From: Lentinus brumalis
Taxonomy: Eukaryota > Basidiomycota > Agaricomycetes > Polyporales > Polyporaceae
Assembly: GCA_001792895.1 (NCBI GenBank)
Contig: MARA01000018.1
Span: 310,001-374,000, forward strand
DNA: 64,000 bases
Reading direction: 5' to 3'
Shown here one piece after another: positions 1 to 13,378 of the stretch (positions within the stretch are counted from its first letter, which is position 1; every line of letters starts with the position of its first letter). The notes beneath the pieces are model-generated. The model had not been told where the DNA came from and made no database searches. It saw nothing but the letters and a program-made list of their open reading frames with translations. The position numbers and the translations under genes were made by a program.

Positions 1-399
1 GAGGCGATGAGGAACGGACGGCTCGCTCAAAGTTCGATCACGGTCAAACGTCAATGATATCTGACGGATTTGTACTGTTGGTATGGGCATGAGGTGAGCT
101 CGAAATATCCAAGTAGTTACCATATGCTGCCAGATGACGATGCGATGCAAGCAGGCGCTTTTGTTATAGCGCGTTTTGGATCTGAAGACGCCGTCAATAT
201 GCGTGGTCTGCCGAGAGAGCTCAACGAGGACGTCCCTGGCAGCGTGATAGAACCCTAGCCCGTTGCGGACGGTCCTGCCGCACCTTGACTTCCGCATGCG
301 CCGCCACTGAAAAGTGGGCGGTGCGCTCACGGTCATCTCGCAGAAAGCTATATTCGCGCGTTTCATTGGTCCTAGGAACCCTCAGCCCGCCCTCCAGCC
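1..399. other. upstream region of the GH16 gene
   Basis: No convincing gene is visible. Short open frames on both strands have no recognisable motif. The stretch before the start at 400 presumably holds the promoter and 5' leader of the GH16 gene. Confidence 0.4.
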
Positions 400-2293
400 A
401 TGCCTGCGCCCAATCTCCCGAGTTCGTCCTCGTCCTCCGCTTCCTCGTCCTCGTCGTCTTCACCACGTCCCTCGACGTCTGCCGAGCACTCGAGCGATGT
501 CCATCACACTGGCTTCTTCATCCCCGACCACGCCGAGCCCGATAGTCCGGGCGACGAGTCGCGCGATCCGTTCAGCACACCCAGTGCTTCTCTCCCATCC
601 TCGCCGAAACCTGCGAGTGTCGTGAGCTTCAGTGGGTTCGCCGACCGACCTTTGAACAAACGGTATGACAGCCGTGTCTCGGTGCAGTCTGCACTGCGAA
701 AGTCGACGACAGACATCGAAGAACTCGGGGCTTCGTCATCTGCCCGGTCGCAGGCTCGCAACTCATTCATGCCCCCACGCCCCATGCGTCCAGCTCTTGC
801 AACCAGCCCCAAGGCCACCTCACGCATGTCCACGATGTCTCGCGTACGCAAGCCGATGCGTTCGACGATGCTGACGGGTGCTATCGAGAAGCCATGGCTG
901 TCGCAGAAGGACAAGATGGCCATCCTTTCGAACTGGGTCGTGTATCTGATCGCGCTCCTCGGCATCGCCGGTGGCGCCATTCGATGCTACTTCACATGGA
1001 AGACCACTCTTCGCCTCGGCAATCTCTGCCTGGTCATGGAGGACAACTTCGACACGTTCGACACAGAGAACACGTGGACGCACGAGGTCAGCATGAGCGG
1101 ATTCGGGTGAGTGCTGCTTTCCTTCTCTGGTGCTGTGTAGGACCAGCCGATCGGGGAGACGTGAGCTAACTGCTGGTTGCATTTCATCTCAATTGACTTT
1201 GCGATCTGTCCAACGATTGGCGCTCCGTAGCAACCAGGAGTTCGAGATGACGACCGACTCGGCGAACAACTCTTACGTGCGCGATGGGCGACTCTACATC
1301 GTCCCGACCCTCACGTCAGATGTCATCGGGACCAGCGCCATGATCGGCCAGCCTCCGTTCGTCTACAACATAACCGGATGTACGGACACCAACGCGACGA
1401 ACTGCGGCGCAGTCTCAAACTTCTCCAGCAAGGCGGTCATCCCTCCCGTCATGAGTGCGAGGATCCATACGCGTGGTCACCATTCTATCCAGTATGGACG
1501 AGTGGAGATCAGCGCCAAGTTGCCGCGAGGTGACTGGCTTTGGCCTGCGTTGTGGATGCTCCCCGTGAGTGAGAAGTACGGACCATGGCCGCGGTCCGGA
1601 GAGATCGATATCATGGAGGCGCGCGGGAACAGTCCGGACTACAAGGCGCAGTACGTCTTCCCAGCCTGCATCCGAACCGTGCCCGTGAGGCTCTAACCTT
1701 GCTGCTGTGCCACAGGGGCGTGGACTATGTGCGGGGCTCGCTGAACTGGGGCCCGTTCTCATGGCTGAACGGCGTGAGCAAGACGTTCGGCTGGTGGACG
1801 AACCGGCGCAAGACGTTCGCAGACGATTTCCACACGTACGTCGTCGAGTGGAACGCGGAGTTCATGCGCATCTACGTCGACTCGCGCCTCACGTACATGA
1901 TGTACCTGCGCTTCAACGAGCCGTTCTTCAAGCGCGGAGGCTTCCCGACGACCGTCGCGAACGGCTCTAGCTACATCACGACACCCGATCCGTGGGACAG
2001 TGGCACGAAGAACGTCGCGCCCTTCGACCAGCCCTTCTACCTCATCATGAACGTTGCTGTCGGTGGCACCAACGGGTGGTTCCCGGACGGGGTCGGTGAC
2101 AAGCCGTGGCTTGACGGATCCCTCAGTGCGTTCCATCCATGTTTACCGCTCCATCGTATCTGACTCTTGTCTCGTCACAGCTGCTATGAGCGACTTCACG
2201 TATGCGCAGTCTCAGTGGGCCTCTACTTGGCCCGAGAACCCCGAGGACCGAGCGCTCGTCGTCGATTCCGTGAAGATGTGGCAACTCTGTTGA
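400..2293 (+). CDS. membrane-anchored GH16 family glycoside hydrolase
   Basis: Four exons (400-1106, 1231-1650, 1716-2125, 2181-2293) join in frame to give about 549 residues. The first ~170 residues are Ser/Pro-rich and probably cytosolic. One hydrophobic segment follows at about residues 178-200, suggesting a type II membrane protein with a lumenal or extracellular catalytic domain. The GH16 signature EIDIME is at residues 360-365; the two Glu of this motif are the nucleophile and acid/base in the family. The Trp-rich stretches around it (LWPALWML, WGPFSWLNG) are also typical. Family members act on or remodel beta-1,3/1,6-glucans of the cell wall; the exact substrate cannot be read here. 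Length and layout resemble the Kre6/Skn1-like membrane GH16 proteins of fungi, but subfamily placement is inference. The start is the first ATG in the long Ser-rich frame. Confidence 0.85.
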
Positions 2294-2717
2294 TTTTATA
2301 CTGTTCGTACGTTTTAGTTCTCATTTGTGGACTTGATGGGTATCAAGGACTAGACTGGGTACTGGCCTCTTGCTCGGAGCTTCTATGGGCCACTGCTTTG
2401 GTTACTTACTATTCGCGACTCCCGAGTACTACTTATAATGGTCTGCCCGTGACGACACCCGTGAGCTTCCAGGAGGAATCGCCTTGGTTTCGCAATGGCG
2501 TCGAGTGGTAAGATAACGAGTATCGAGAACGCGTAAGACGTGTACTCTACAAGCCGCGACGCACTGAACTAATAAGGATATGGAGAAGCTTCTCTGCCGC
2601 AGGCGTGTGACTACAGAAGCCTGAGAGGAGGATTGAGGATTCGCAGAACTGCAGCTCCAATTGCTGTTGCGTCCGCTCTTGCACCTCAGAGTCCAATCAA
2701 CACCCATCTTCACCACT
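2294..2717. other. intergenic region between GH16 and homeodomain-like gene
   Basis: This should contain the 3' end of the GH16 transcript and the promoter of the next gene. I see no repeat, RNA gene or supported coding frame. Confidence 0.4.
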
Positions 2718-3436
2718 ATGCCTCGCTCTCGCGGCTCGAATGGAAAGGGTCGCAAACAGTCAAGTACAAGGAAACCATCACCGGACGAGACGCGGCCCGG
2801 GGACAAGTACCTCCCTAAAGCCGCATACATCCTTCTGAGAGGTGAGCATCGATTCTGCGCGTACTCAGAACTCACATATGGACTATGGGTATAGACTTTC
2901 ACCAGAGCGTCACGGCGTATCCGAGCAAACAGCAGAAGAAGGAGCTTGCGTCCATGATTGCAAAGTTACCCGGCGCTGGGGCGTGCACGGTAGCGAAGAT
3001 ATCGACGTACTTCAACGAGAGACGCAAGACCGTCGCTCGCGCCAGCAAGCCAGTCTCGAAACCTGCGAATGCAAAGCCTGAGGTACGGACCCAAGCTCTC
3101 CGCATCCGTAAGTTCGGTCATAGACACGGGCGGAGAAGCATCTACTCACGACGTCCGACAACATACTTAGGTATCCCTCCGAGTAGGCAGAGAGGGCCTA
3201 CATCCGAGCCTATTTGCCACGCTGCAGTCGTGCCCGATGACCTTGCCAGTCGGCTGCGAAACGCGCTTTCACAAGTCTCCATTCCGCCGACGCCCCCTCC
3301 GAAGACCTTCGCCGAGCTTGGGAGATGGTGTCAAGAGACGGACACGTCTTCCAAAGCTTTTCTCCGTGACATCTCTGCGAGAGTATGCTTTACAATTGTA
3401 TCGGGCTGTGGTGCCTCCGAGTCCGTGACAACATAA
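2718..3436 (+). CDS. small homeodomain-like protein
   Basis: Three exons (2718-2841, 2895-3107, 3171-3436) join in frame to about 200 residues. Residues ~43-90 read like a divergent homeodomain: a YPSKQQKKEL helix, a loop, then a third helix containing YFNERRK, where the family consensus is WFxNRR. The Asn and Arg pair expected to contact DNA are kept. The N-terminus is basic and Ser/Lys-rich, and the C-terminus is Pro-rich and probably disordered. The second intron has a strong gtaagt donor. By family it would be a nuclear DNA-binding regulator. It is not one of the large HD1/HD2 mating-type proteins, and no mating-type partner is adjacent. The alternative is a small protein with a chance helix-turn-helix-like stretch. 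Confidence 0.55.
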
Positions 3437-4021
3437 TGAGTTTGGTTGCGCTACATAGGTTGATCAATGGCATGAATAGGATACGAAACGGGTCGAACCT
3501 AACGATGTGAGAGTTCATTTATAGCCTTAGAAGTACACATGAATACAGACAGATAGATTGTTAGGATGTTGGTACAGCAGGGGACGAGGAATACTCGTGC
3601 CACGCGCTCAAAACTACATTGTCCTCGACAGGAGGTCGCGATATAGTGGCGGTGTCGATGAAGGTGGTTAGACGCCCGAGTGGTTGGGCGCTATCTCCGT
3701 CTTGAAGTTGAACCATCTCGACGCTCGACGCTGACCCAGACTACAATCTGATTCAACGACCACGTACACAGTATGTACACGGTCAAAATGTGTGCGTTTA
3801 TGCATGGACTGACCGCTGCACCACAGCTTGCCTGTGGGTCAAAAAGTCGCTTTGACTGTGTTCACGACCACATATCAACCAAAGGAATTTTACCTTGGAA
3901 GTCTTCATTTGGTATGTGGCATCAGCGCAGTCTCTTTTGTTTGCAGCGCTTAGCTGATTCTTGTGGGTGGTCCACGCTCCAGGGAGCCGCGAAAGGCAGT
4001 TCTGACCAGCTCCGCCCTCAG
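3437..4021. other. intergenic region upstream of FunK1 kinase 1
   Basis: No gene is supported. A long open frame begins at 3773 but only becomes protein-like after the ATG at 4079, so its first part is treated as promoter and leader. Confidence 0.4.
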
Positions 4022-4027
4022 TATAAA
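4022..4027 (+). promoter_or_regulatory. probable TATA box of FunK1 kinase 1
   Basis: A TATAAA hexamer lies 52 nt before the ATG at 4079, a plausible core-promoter position for a fungal gene with a short leader. Confidence 0.4.
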
Positions 4028-4078
4028 TTCGCTGTGCCGGTGGTCCATCAGTACGTCGCTCCGCGTCTAGCTGCCACT

Positions 4079-7000
4079 ATGCAGAAGCCTCACATCATGC
4101 CTGAAAGCGCACAGCCGAGCTCCCCGTTTCACAAGACGAAGCACAAGAGCAACGACCCCGCGAAGCTGCACACCAAATCCGCACCCACCGCGCATCAGAC
4201 ACGCAAGATTCTCATGTCGGACGGCGCTGATTGCTCCATATGGATGGGCTTTACCCAGTTCATGAACCAGTACCTCCCCGGTGCCCGTGCCATCTCCGAG
4301 GAGAAAGCTCAGAAAGTTCAAGACGCGTTCAATAAAGCCCTTGGACTCACACGTGGAAAGGACGGGCGGATGGTCAAGAAAGACGGTACTCTGACAGAGA
4401 AGGAGTGGTCTCAGGCATGGGTATGTCGCTCAGCATATCTCCGGTGGTTGATGGTTTGCACCTGACTTGACTCCAATCACCGACAGGAAACCGTTGCCAA
4501 TGACAAGACACTTCCCATCGAGCTGTGTCCCGGCTTCATCCTCCATCTATCCGAAGATGCGTCCGACTCTGGCCACACCACCAAGCTTCGTATCGACGGC
4601 TCGCTCATCTCGAAAAGCGACGAGGCGCGCATCAAAGGCGGGACAGAAGGCAGAAAGCCGAAATGGTCCCTGCAGCGGCTACCAATTGAGTTCAAACGTG
4701 GCGGAACGTCGAATGACCCCTTCGACGACAACCTCAAGCACAAGCACGAATCGGACTCGGTGGACCGCAAGGGCGTGTACGGACAGCTCATGTCGTACGC
4801 CGAGCGCGTGTTCGTCCACCAACAAAGGAAGCATCTCTTCTTCCTGTTCGTCAACGGCCCCGAGTTCCGCGTGATGTTCTTCGACCACGGCGGAGTCATC
4901 GCGACGGAAGCTATCGACTACATTTCGTTCGTCGAAGGCACTGCCGCTCTCCTCACGTTCCTCCATGCCTTCCACGAGCTCAAAGCAGGTCCTCAAGGCA
5001 TAGATATCACCGCTGCCCTCCTCGCTCCCACGTCATGCGGATATAGGCGCATGGACGAGCTGAAGACCGCACACCCGAAGGACCTCGCTCATCACGCTCG
5101 CTACATCGACGACGCCTCGACCATTCCTGAATCGTTCCTCGACTCCTCTAATCCGTCAGCGGCCTTCGATGCGACGGAGTGTGGTGATCCTGAGAAGCAG
5201 TGTCAAGGGCGACGATGTCAACACAAGGGCCCGGATGCCCTCCCTGTTTTCACCTATGTACGCGATGCGTTCCGTGAATCCTTGGAGAACGACGCTCCCC
5301 GCTACATGATCAAAGTTGGTCAGCATCGCTACTTGATAGGAAATTGCGTCAACGATCCTCCGACCAGCCTGGTGGGCCGGGGTACCAAGGGGTACGTCGC
5401 TCTCGAGTGGGAGACGCAGCGTTTTGTGTTCCTCAAGGATACGTGGAGGTCCTACTACGCCGCCATCAAGCCGGAGGGCGAAATTCTCCAGGATCTGAAC
5501 GAGAAGGGCGTTCCGAACGTTCCGACGGTGGTTATCCACGGAGACGTCGAGGACCAGGAAACTGAGACGACGAACTACTCGCCCATCACCGGCAAGAAGA
5601 CTGTCGAAGTTTTCACTCCCTACGTGGAAAGCGTCCGGAAGAAGAGAATGGCGGAGCGTCAGGCTCATACAAAGGTTGGCGGTGTGAAGCCGGATCCGAA
5701 GCAGACCAAGACCGCTGGCAAGACCGCTGGCAAGAAGCGTACTGCGAAGGAGCGGGCCACCGAAGAGAACTTCATACAAGGCCAGGGACTTCGTCACCTC
5801 ATCCACTACCGCCTCGTCTTGAAGGAGGTCTGTCTTCCTCTCACCAATATCACAAGCAGCAAGCAACTGGTCAACGTTATATCGCATGCCATTATCGGTA
5901 CGTGGTGGTGTTTTCGTTTCCACGGAAATCGACTGATGGCCTTGAAGCACACGAAAAGGCCTTCACAGAGTGCAAACTCGTACACAGAGACATCAGTCTC
6001 GGCAACTTGCTCATCCAGCCGTTGGTGATCCAGGGTAACGGCGGCCAGAAGGGCGGTCCGAAGTACGTCGTCGTCTGGAAAGGACTGCTCGCGGATTGGG
6101 AGCTCGCCAAGGACTGGACAGTTGGGCGGGCACTGCAGCCCGAACGGACGGTGAGTTTGCTTCGCTCATCCACAGGGATTTCACTCACAGAGCGAACCAG
6201 GGAACATGGCACTTCATGTCCTGGTATATCCTTACCTACACGGATCGACCCGTCTCCATCCCCGACGAGCTGGAGTCATTCGTACACGTGCTGATCTATG
6301 CCGCGGTCCGCCTGGTTACCCACAACATCTCTGACATCCGAGGATTCATCAACTACTACTTCGACGGCTACGTTATTACAGACGACGGACTCTTCGGATG
6401 TCCGGCTGGGAAATCCTTTTGCATCATGCAGGCCAAGCTCTCCTACTCAGGCTCTCTGAAGGAACTCCTCTTCTGCGCTGAGGACAAACCGTTCGACGGT
6501 CACCCTTTGAATGATTTGGTGCGCGAGCTGCTTGGCCTCATCCGTAGTCGATACATTGTCCTCGAGTCGCAGAAAGAGGCACCGGACTACGACAAGCGAC
6601 AAGCCAAGTCTGACACATCCTCCGACTCAGACGAACCCGCCAAGCCACCATCACGTCCCCCAACGCCTCTACTCCTGGACACGCCCACTGGTGTCAACCT
6701 CGATACACAGGAGTCGGCTTCTCCGGACGTTCAAGGACGGGTTGCGGAGCAGAAGGTGGCTCGGCTAGCTTCCGGGGAAGATTCGATGCACGTGGATAGT
6801 CCATCGGCGGAGATCATCGCCAGTGCAAAGTCGCTCGAGACTCATACCGCCATCCGAGAGCTCCTGCAGAAGTACTTGAACCCGGGCACTTTCACGTGGC
6901 CCAGGAATGATATTGTCCCTGACCGCTTGAAGAAGTCCACCTACCGTCTGCGGGAGAGTCTCTCGGAGGCCGAGGAGGACTCGTCGAACCGGAAGAAAGC

Positions 7001-7361
7001 ACGCACTGATTCCGGACCCAAAGTGGCGGCTGCTTCAAGCTTGAAGACGGGCGTTCGCAATACCAGTCGTCTCACCCGGCAGAAGACACGTAGCGGCGAG
7101 CCGCCGACTGTGCAAAATGGACAGGGTATCGGAGCGTCGTCGAGCGGACCTGCTGCCAGCGGCTCCGGGGGCACACATATGACCCGTTCTGGTAGCCGCC
7201 TCCAGAACTACAATCCTGGTCCTAGCGCTCCTAGAGCTGGACCTTCCAGTGCTACCAATGGACCTTCTGGCTGGCAGGCTGGTGGCTCTGCCGACGGGCA
7301 AGGCAAACCGAAGGTTACTCGTACATATTCCACTAGGCCGAAACGGGCGGGTCATAAGTAG
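4079..7361 (+). CDS. fungal-type protein kinase (FunK1), copy 1
   Basis: Four exons (4079-4420, 4487-5897, 5948-6150, 6201-7361) join in frame to about 1038 residues. The FunK1 (Pkinase_fungal) pattern is clear: a long N-terminal half with PIEFKRG and the block around YVALEWETQRFVFLKD, then the catalytic loop HRDISLGN (HRD at about residues 597-599), a DWELA motif where ordinary kinases have DFG, and the downstream GTWHFMS segment. The C-terminal ~250 residues are Ser/Pro/Arg-rich and look disordered. The presence of HRD and the motif Asp suggests catalytic competence, but substrates of this Agaricomycete-expanded family are unknown. It is collinear over its whole length with copy 2 on the opposite strand and less closely with copy 3. 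Each intron falls at the same place relative to the HRD and GTW motifs as in copy 2. Confidence 0.9.
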
Positions 7362-7557
7362 CGGGAAAGCCGGTTGGGTGTGGTTGTGTACGATATCGTC
7401 TCGTTATCAATGTATCATTTAGTCGGATGACTGGTTGTTATGATTGTTGTTATGTCCATATGATGATGAAACTGCAGTTGGGCTGTCACTGAGAGCAGGG
7501 TTTGAGCGCGGTATCTAAAAAGAATGGGACGTGGGGGTTAGCCGAGCCCGTGGCTCT
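7362..7557. other. 3' flank of FunK1 kinase 1
   Basis: AT-richer sequence after the stop codon, probably the 3' UTR and end of the transcript. No gene is seen. Confidence 0.4.
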
Positions 7558-7594
7558 CACATGGACGCCACGTTGGCCGCGTGGCTCCCATGTG
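7558..7594. repeat. short inverted repeat (hairpin)
   Basis: The arms 7558-7572 and 7580-7594 are complementary at 13 of 15 positions around a 7-nt loop. It starts a patch of short repeats between FunK1 kinase 1 and the tRNA. Confidence 0.55.
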
Positions 7595-7597
7595 CGC

Positions 7598-7712
7598 CGC
7601 CGAGCTTGCGAGCGGCAAAGGGTCTGTGCCGAGCTTGCGAGGCGCCCTGGGTGTCGGGCCGAGCCTGCGAGGCCTCCCGATCCTGACTGTCTCGCGCCGA
7701 GTTCCACGAGGC
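7598..7712. repeat. four short direct repeats, core GCCGAGCTTGCGAG
   Basis: Four related units near 7598, 7626, 7656 and 7693 share the core gccgag(c/t)..gcgag followed by GC-rich flanks, spaced about 29-38 bp. No function is known. The rest of the stretch to 8199 contains several taagtacttac-like motifs and no gene. Confidence 0.5.
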
Positions 7713-8199
7713 GCAATCGCGTTGTCGAGAACTTGAGTCCTTAAGCTGAGCAAATTCACGGGCACGGGCGCCAGGATGTAGGACGCCACGGGCACGGTTG
7801 GGACGATGTAGAAGGCCATGGGCATTGGGCAAGCGAGCAATTACTTACTGACTTATCGCCGGGGAGTCCTGAAGTCCCTACAGCCTTGCCCTGAGCCTGA
7901 GGCCAAGTATGATGCCAACCGTATTCACTACCTCTGAGCCCCAGACACAACCCAACGGGCATGGATTGGCACGAAAGTACTGATTCAAATATGCAAGTAA
8001 GTCACAAGTTCAAGTAAGTACTTACTTCCCTCAGTGTATCAAGCTCCCTGGGTGCTCTTCTCTCTGAGCCGAAGGCGAAGCAACCCAGCCACTTAAGTAG
8101 CGATGAGCCAAAGGCTCATCATGTCCGAGGCAAAGCCACGGGTACGAAACTAGTAAGCACTTGTCTAGCTATGGGGTCTGCGCGGCAACATCGTACACG

Positions 8200-8270
8200 G
8201 CATTCGTGGTGTAGCGGTAACATTGGGTCTTCCCATGGCCTAGCTCCGGGTTCGACTCCCGGCGGATGCA
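8200..8270 (+). tRNA. tRNA-Gly (anticodon CCC)
   Basis: A full cloverleaf can be folded by eye. The acceptor stem is GCATTCG with CGGATGC. The D arm starts GTGTAGCGG. The anticodon stem is GGGTC/GGCCT around TTCCCAT, giving anticodon CCC at 8232-8234. The T arm is CCGGG-TTCGACT-CCCGG, and the discriminator base is A at 8270. The length of 71 nt without intron fits eukaryotic tRNA-Gly. The internal A box (in the D arm) and B box (GGTTCGACTCC) are present. Confidence 0.93.
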
Positions 8271-8292
8271 GTCGCAAAGTATGAATGGTTCG

Positions 8293-8296
8293 TTTT
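8293..8296 (+). terminator. RNA polymerase III T-run
   Basis: Four T residues 22 nt after the tRNA end; the simplest candidate for pol III termination of tRNA-Gly. Confidence 0.45.
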
Positions 8297-8324
8297 GCTC
8301 GTCAACTTTTATGGCCCCAGGCCG

Positions 8325-9621
8325 ACCACTTCCGGCCACTACCTATTTGTGATACCCATTACTTATGGATTCCGGCTATCGTTGTGCATGTTGCCTGGTC
8401 TAGGACTGATGCCAACCACTGCCCATATACCCTTCGCGAGGATCATGATGCCGACATGGAGACTGCAAGTGTGATACGGTATGTATGTTCCACAGTGCCA
8501 GTGCTCTATCATGGGCCGAAACTCATCGTGCAACAGGGCCCCGGTCAACCTCCGTTGTGATGCGGTCCAATGGCGTCGAGCTAATTCCACGTACTCAGGT
8601 CGGGTGCGCTTTCAGGCTGAATATGAACTGCCGACTGATTCTTCGTCTCCGCCAGACTGGAGCTAGGACATGAATGAGATAAGAAGTGGAAGCTGTCAAG
8701 AGCGGCAACTCCTCACCTCTTTCCTCCTTACTAGTGACGAATTCACGCTGAGGTGAACTCTTGCCCGGATCCCTCCATTGAAGTAGTGTCGGTTAGGGAT
8801 CAAGTGCAATAGGATAAGTACGGTACTACTGACCACTCGACTCGACAGGCCTCTTGGCCGTTCCACTGTTCGAACTCCCTCGACATCCCCTCAGGATTCC
8901 GGCGCTGCGATCTCGAGTCGTTCTTGCTCCGTCCACAACAACTGCCAGCCGCGACTCGAGACGTAGTACGTCCGCAGTATCTTCTATCCCTTCGACTCGC
9001 TTATGTGTTCCCCTGGCGTGCGCCAGGAGCCGTGGAGCTGGTGGAAGACGGCGCTCATGTCGTCCATGGGACTCAACTTCTACTGCACGCCGCTCGAATT
9101 CCGCAACGGCGAAGACAAGGCCGAATCACACACCCCATCCAAGCGCTTCTCTACGAGCTGCGCGGTGTGTTCAGCCTGTGGTACTTACAAGATACTGAGT
9201 TCGCTGCAGATGATTCATCATTACGAGCAGAGATGCGAGGAGCAGGGCATTGCGCCTGGAGCACGCACACCACCCTCTGAGGAGCCGGACGTGGAGAAAC
9301 TGGTGCAACTCATGGACGGCAATCAGGTAACTCTCCGGTGGATCGTGCAGAACCTGCCCGAGGAGAACCTACGAGCATTCGCAGACCATGCCGTGTCATA
9401 CGACAGGATGCTGTCCATGATTGACGGCGCGCTGCAACGTGGATCCGCATCAGTGCGCACGACAAGGTCCCAGATTCACGGGGAGGGCGCCAACTGGACT
9501 TCGTGTACTCTCCAGGGATGGTGTTCCCATTGGAGGTTAATACAGACATGTACCCTGCTGGGAAGACACAGAAGTGCGAGGAAACGGTTGTATTACCCCG
9601 ATGACGACCGTTATGTACTAG
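8325..9621 (+). pseudogene. deletion derivative of FunK1 kinase 3 with its promoter
   Basis: This block matches, in inverted orientation, the promoter of FunK1 kinase 3 (8325-8790 against about 26640-26160) and then its last exon (from 8850 against 24514 downwards), ending at the equivalent stop near 9619-9621. Everything between is gone: the start codon region and exons 1-3, including the catalytic loop. The retained last-exon part has further small deletions and frameshifts, so no frame spans it. Readable remnants are WSWWK.ALMSSMGLNFY and AVSYDRMLSMIDGALQR. It is a broken copy that cannot make a kinase. Confidence 0.85.
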
Positions 9622-10267
9622 CTATAACAGGGCATTGCGTCTGGGGTGTAGTAGGATTATCATCGGAACCAATTCTACTACTGGACTATACACCTTCCGC
9701 GAGGTAGCGAGCATAGGCAGTATAGTCTAACACAAGGCGGGATTGATTTGGGCTATATATGGTTTGAATTTCGCCAGCGGCAAAACGCGTAGAAACCACA
9801 GCACATTGCGCGTGCATTGCTATACACACGATGAGTGGATACATTACCGACCCGGGGAAGGACAACCCAGGACCAAAAGTGTACCATAGACACAGCAAAA
9901 AGCGGACCATCAAGGGGCGAGGTGCGGCACGGCGCCGATGAACACGAAACAGCAGCTTGAGAAAGCGCGTCGACGTGGTGAAAATGATGCCAGACGGCGA
10001 CGGAGAGGCGTGGAGAAATGGGGCGTAACGTGCTGCTGGATGCGAAAGACGTAGAAACACAAGTTAGGTGCAGTACGCGATACAATGTAGTGTATGTCTC
10101 TGTATGTAACAACATCTGATATCAATGCGTGCGAGGGGTCGTGATGCGTGAACGTGGAGGAACATGGGCGTGGACAGGGAAAACAGTCGTGACGGCGGAC
10201 GGCGAACGAACGAACAGCGAAATCGTGCAATATAGCGAGTGGAGACAGACGGATGGATGATCACAGA
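9622..10267. other. intergenic region before CDK1 3' end
   Basis: No gene, RNA or clear repeat is seen. It should include the 3' UTR of the minus-strand CDK1 gene. Confidence 0.4.
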
Positions 10268-11986
<1,719 letters not shown>

Positions 11987-12084
11987 GTCTTGCTTTCCGA
12001 TGTCTTGACGAAGTCGACCGAGGTGTCCCTAGCCGTATGCCGAGGTTCAGACCGAGGCCCAGCTGAAGAGGAGCAATACGCAGG

Positions 12085-12153
12085 GGAGGGGGAAAAGGAG
12101 GAGGAGGAAGTCAGTATGTGGGCGGGGATGCGGCGAGCACTATGGACTTTATA
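12085..12153 (-). promoter_or_regulatory. CDK1 promoter: CT-rich tract and TATA box
   Basis: Read on the minus strand, a pyrimidine-rich tract covers about 12112-12085, roughly 100 nt before the ATG at 11986. A TATAAA lies at 12153-12148. CT tracts near the transcription start are common in highly expressed fungal genes. Confidence 0.45.
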
Positions 12154-13378
12154 CGCGCTTACGTAACATCCCTACAAAAGGAAATATCATGCGGTGCGGG
12201 GAGCAACCGTCGACAATTGTGGAACCTTGAAAGGCCACTCATTTCCTGTCAAAGTCCGGCGAATTGACAGGCCGAAGGCCTGGAGGTTGGCTGAATATTC
12301 GTGGTTTCATCTTATCGTCTGCATGCTCAAGATTGACGAGCATGCGTGCGAGGTTCATTACAACTGAGTAAGTACTTTACTTCACAGACCAACCAAGACG
12401 AGTGGAAAAACGAGGTTTTACATGATACCCGAGAGTAGTTGAAGCTGAAGGAACATCCCCGTCCTGATTTGTGATGGTCCAACACGACCAGCCACTTCTA
12501 CCACTGTCAGACGGTCCCCATCGCTCAATCGAATCAAGTATTGCGCTCCTGGGTACGTAGCAGCCGATACAAGGCCAGTCAACGTAAGAACTGAATGACA
12601 TGCAGCATCGTATCAGCGACGGGCAACCGCGCAGTCCGCGGCGGGAAAGGATCTCCGGGCGGCGTGATGGACATCTTGCGTCACTTGCGGGACCAGAGAC
12701 GTCACCAACACTACCTCCAGGCAGTACGCGAGAATGTTGTGAAGACCTGCTCGTGCCTGCGCTGTTGCTTCGGTAGAGGGTTCTCCAACTTACTTAACCC
12801 TACGAACATGGTAGCTGCTAAAGAGCCGTGGGCCGCTGAGCACAGCCACGCCATGTGAGGTACGTACGTCTGTCCGAATGCAGGGGTGATGCAGGGTCGA
12901 TAAAAGTTGCACATAAGAGAAGAACAGTTGTAATGGGTCTTGAATGTGGGAGGCGCACAGTGGTCTATTGTATCTCGGAATACTTGAGTTTACTACTAAC
13001 TCACTGTGTCAGGTCGCCCCATCAGCGTCAGGAAGCCCGAGCTTGGAAGCCCGGCTCGAGTTCATATCCTCCCGGTAAGTACCCGCGAGAAACAGTTCAG
13101 GAGAATTCCAGATGCCAGTTACAGCGTCCAGGTGAGGCCATTAAGTATACTTTTCGCGTCAAGAGAATTCACATCTATCGTCAAAAAGCGTACCCAATGG
13201 ATGGGCCAGTTGCACTTGCTACTACTTACCATCATCTTGAGTACTTCATATATAAGGACTGATGTCCCGTAGAAATAGAATATACGTCGATGGGCAGGAT
13301 AGTGAGTGAGTGTTACACGGGTGTCCGATGGTTCAATAAACGGCATATGAGAAAGATAGTCGTAGCATAATCATCAGG
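12154..13378. other. gene-poor stretch between CDK1 and FunK1 kinase 2
   Basis: Short open frames have no recognisable motifs and are not supported. taagtact/acttactt motifs recur near 12365, 12790 and 13075. It probably contains the distal CDK1 promoter and the 3' end of FunK1 kinase 2. Confidence 0.4.

Noticed and set aside
70..258. 62-codon frame upstream of GH16
   Set aside because: No motif, no splice partner, short; chance frame.
9003..9707. 234-codon frame as an independent gene
   Set aside because: It is the shifted remnant of the FunK1 kinase 3 last exon; its translation moves in and out of the parental frame.
12595..13272. Several short frames between CDK1 and FunK1 kinase 2
   Set aside because: No conserved motif and no coherent exon series.
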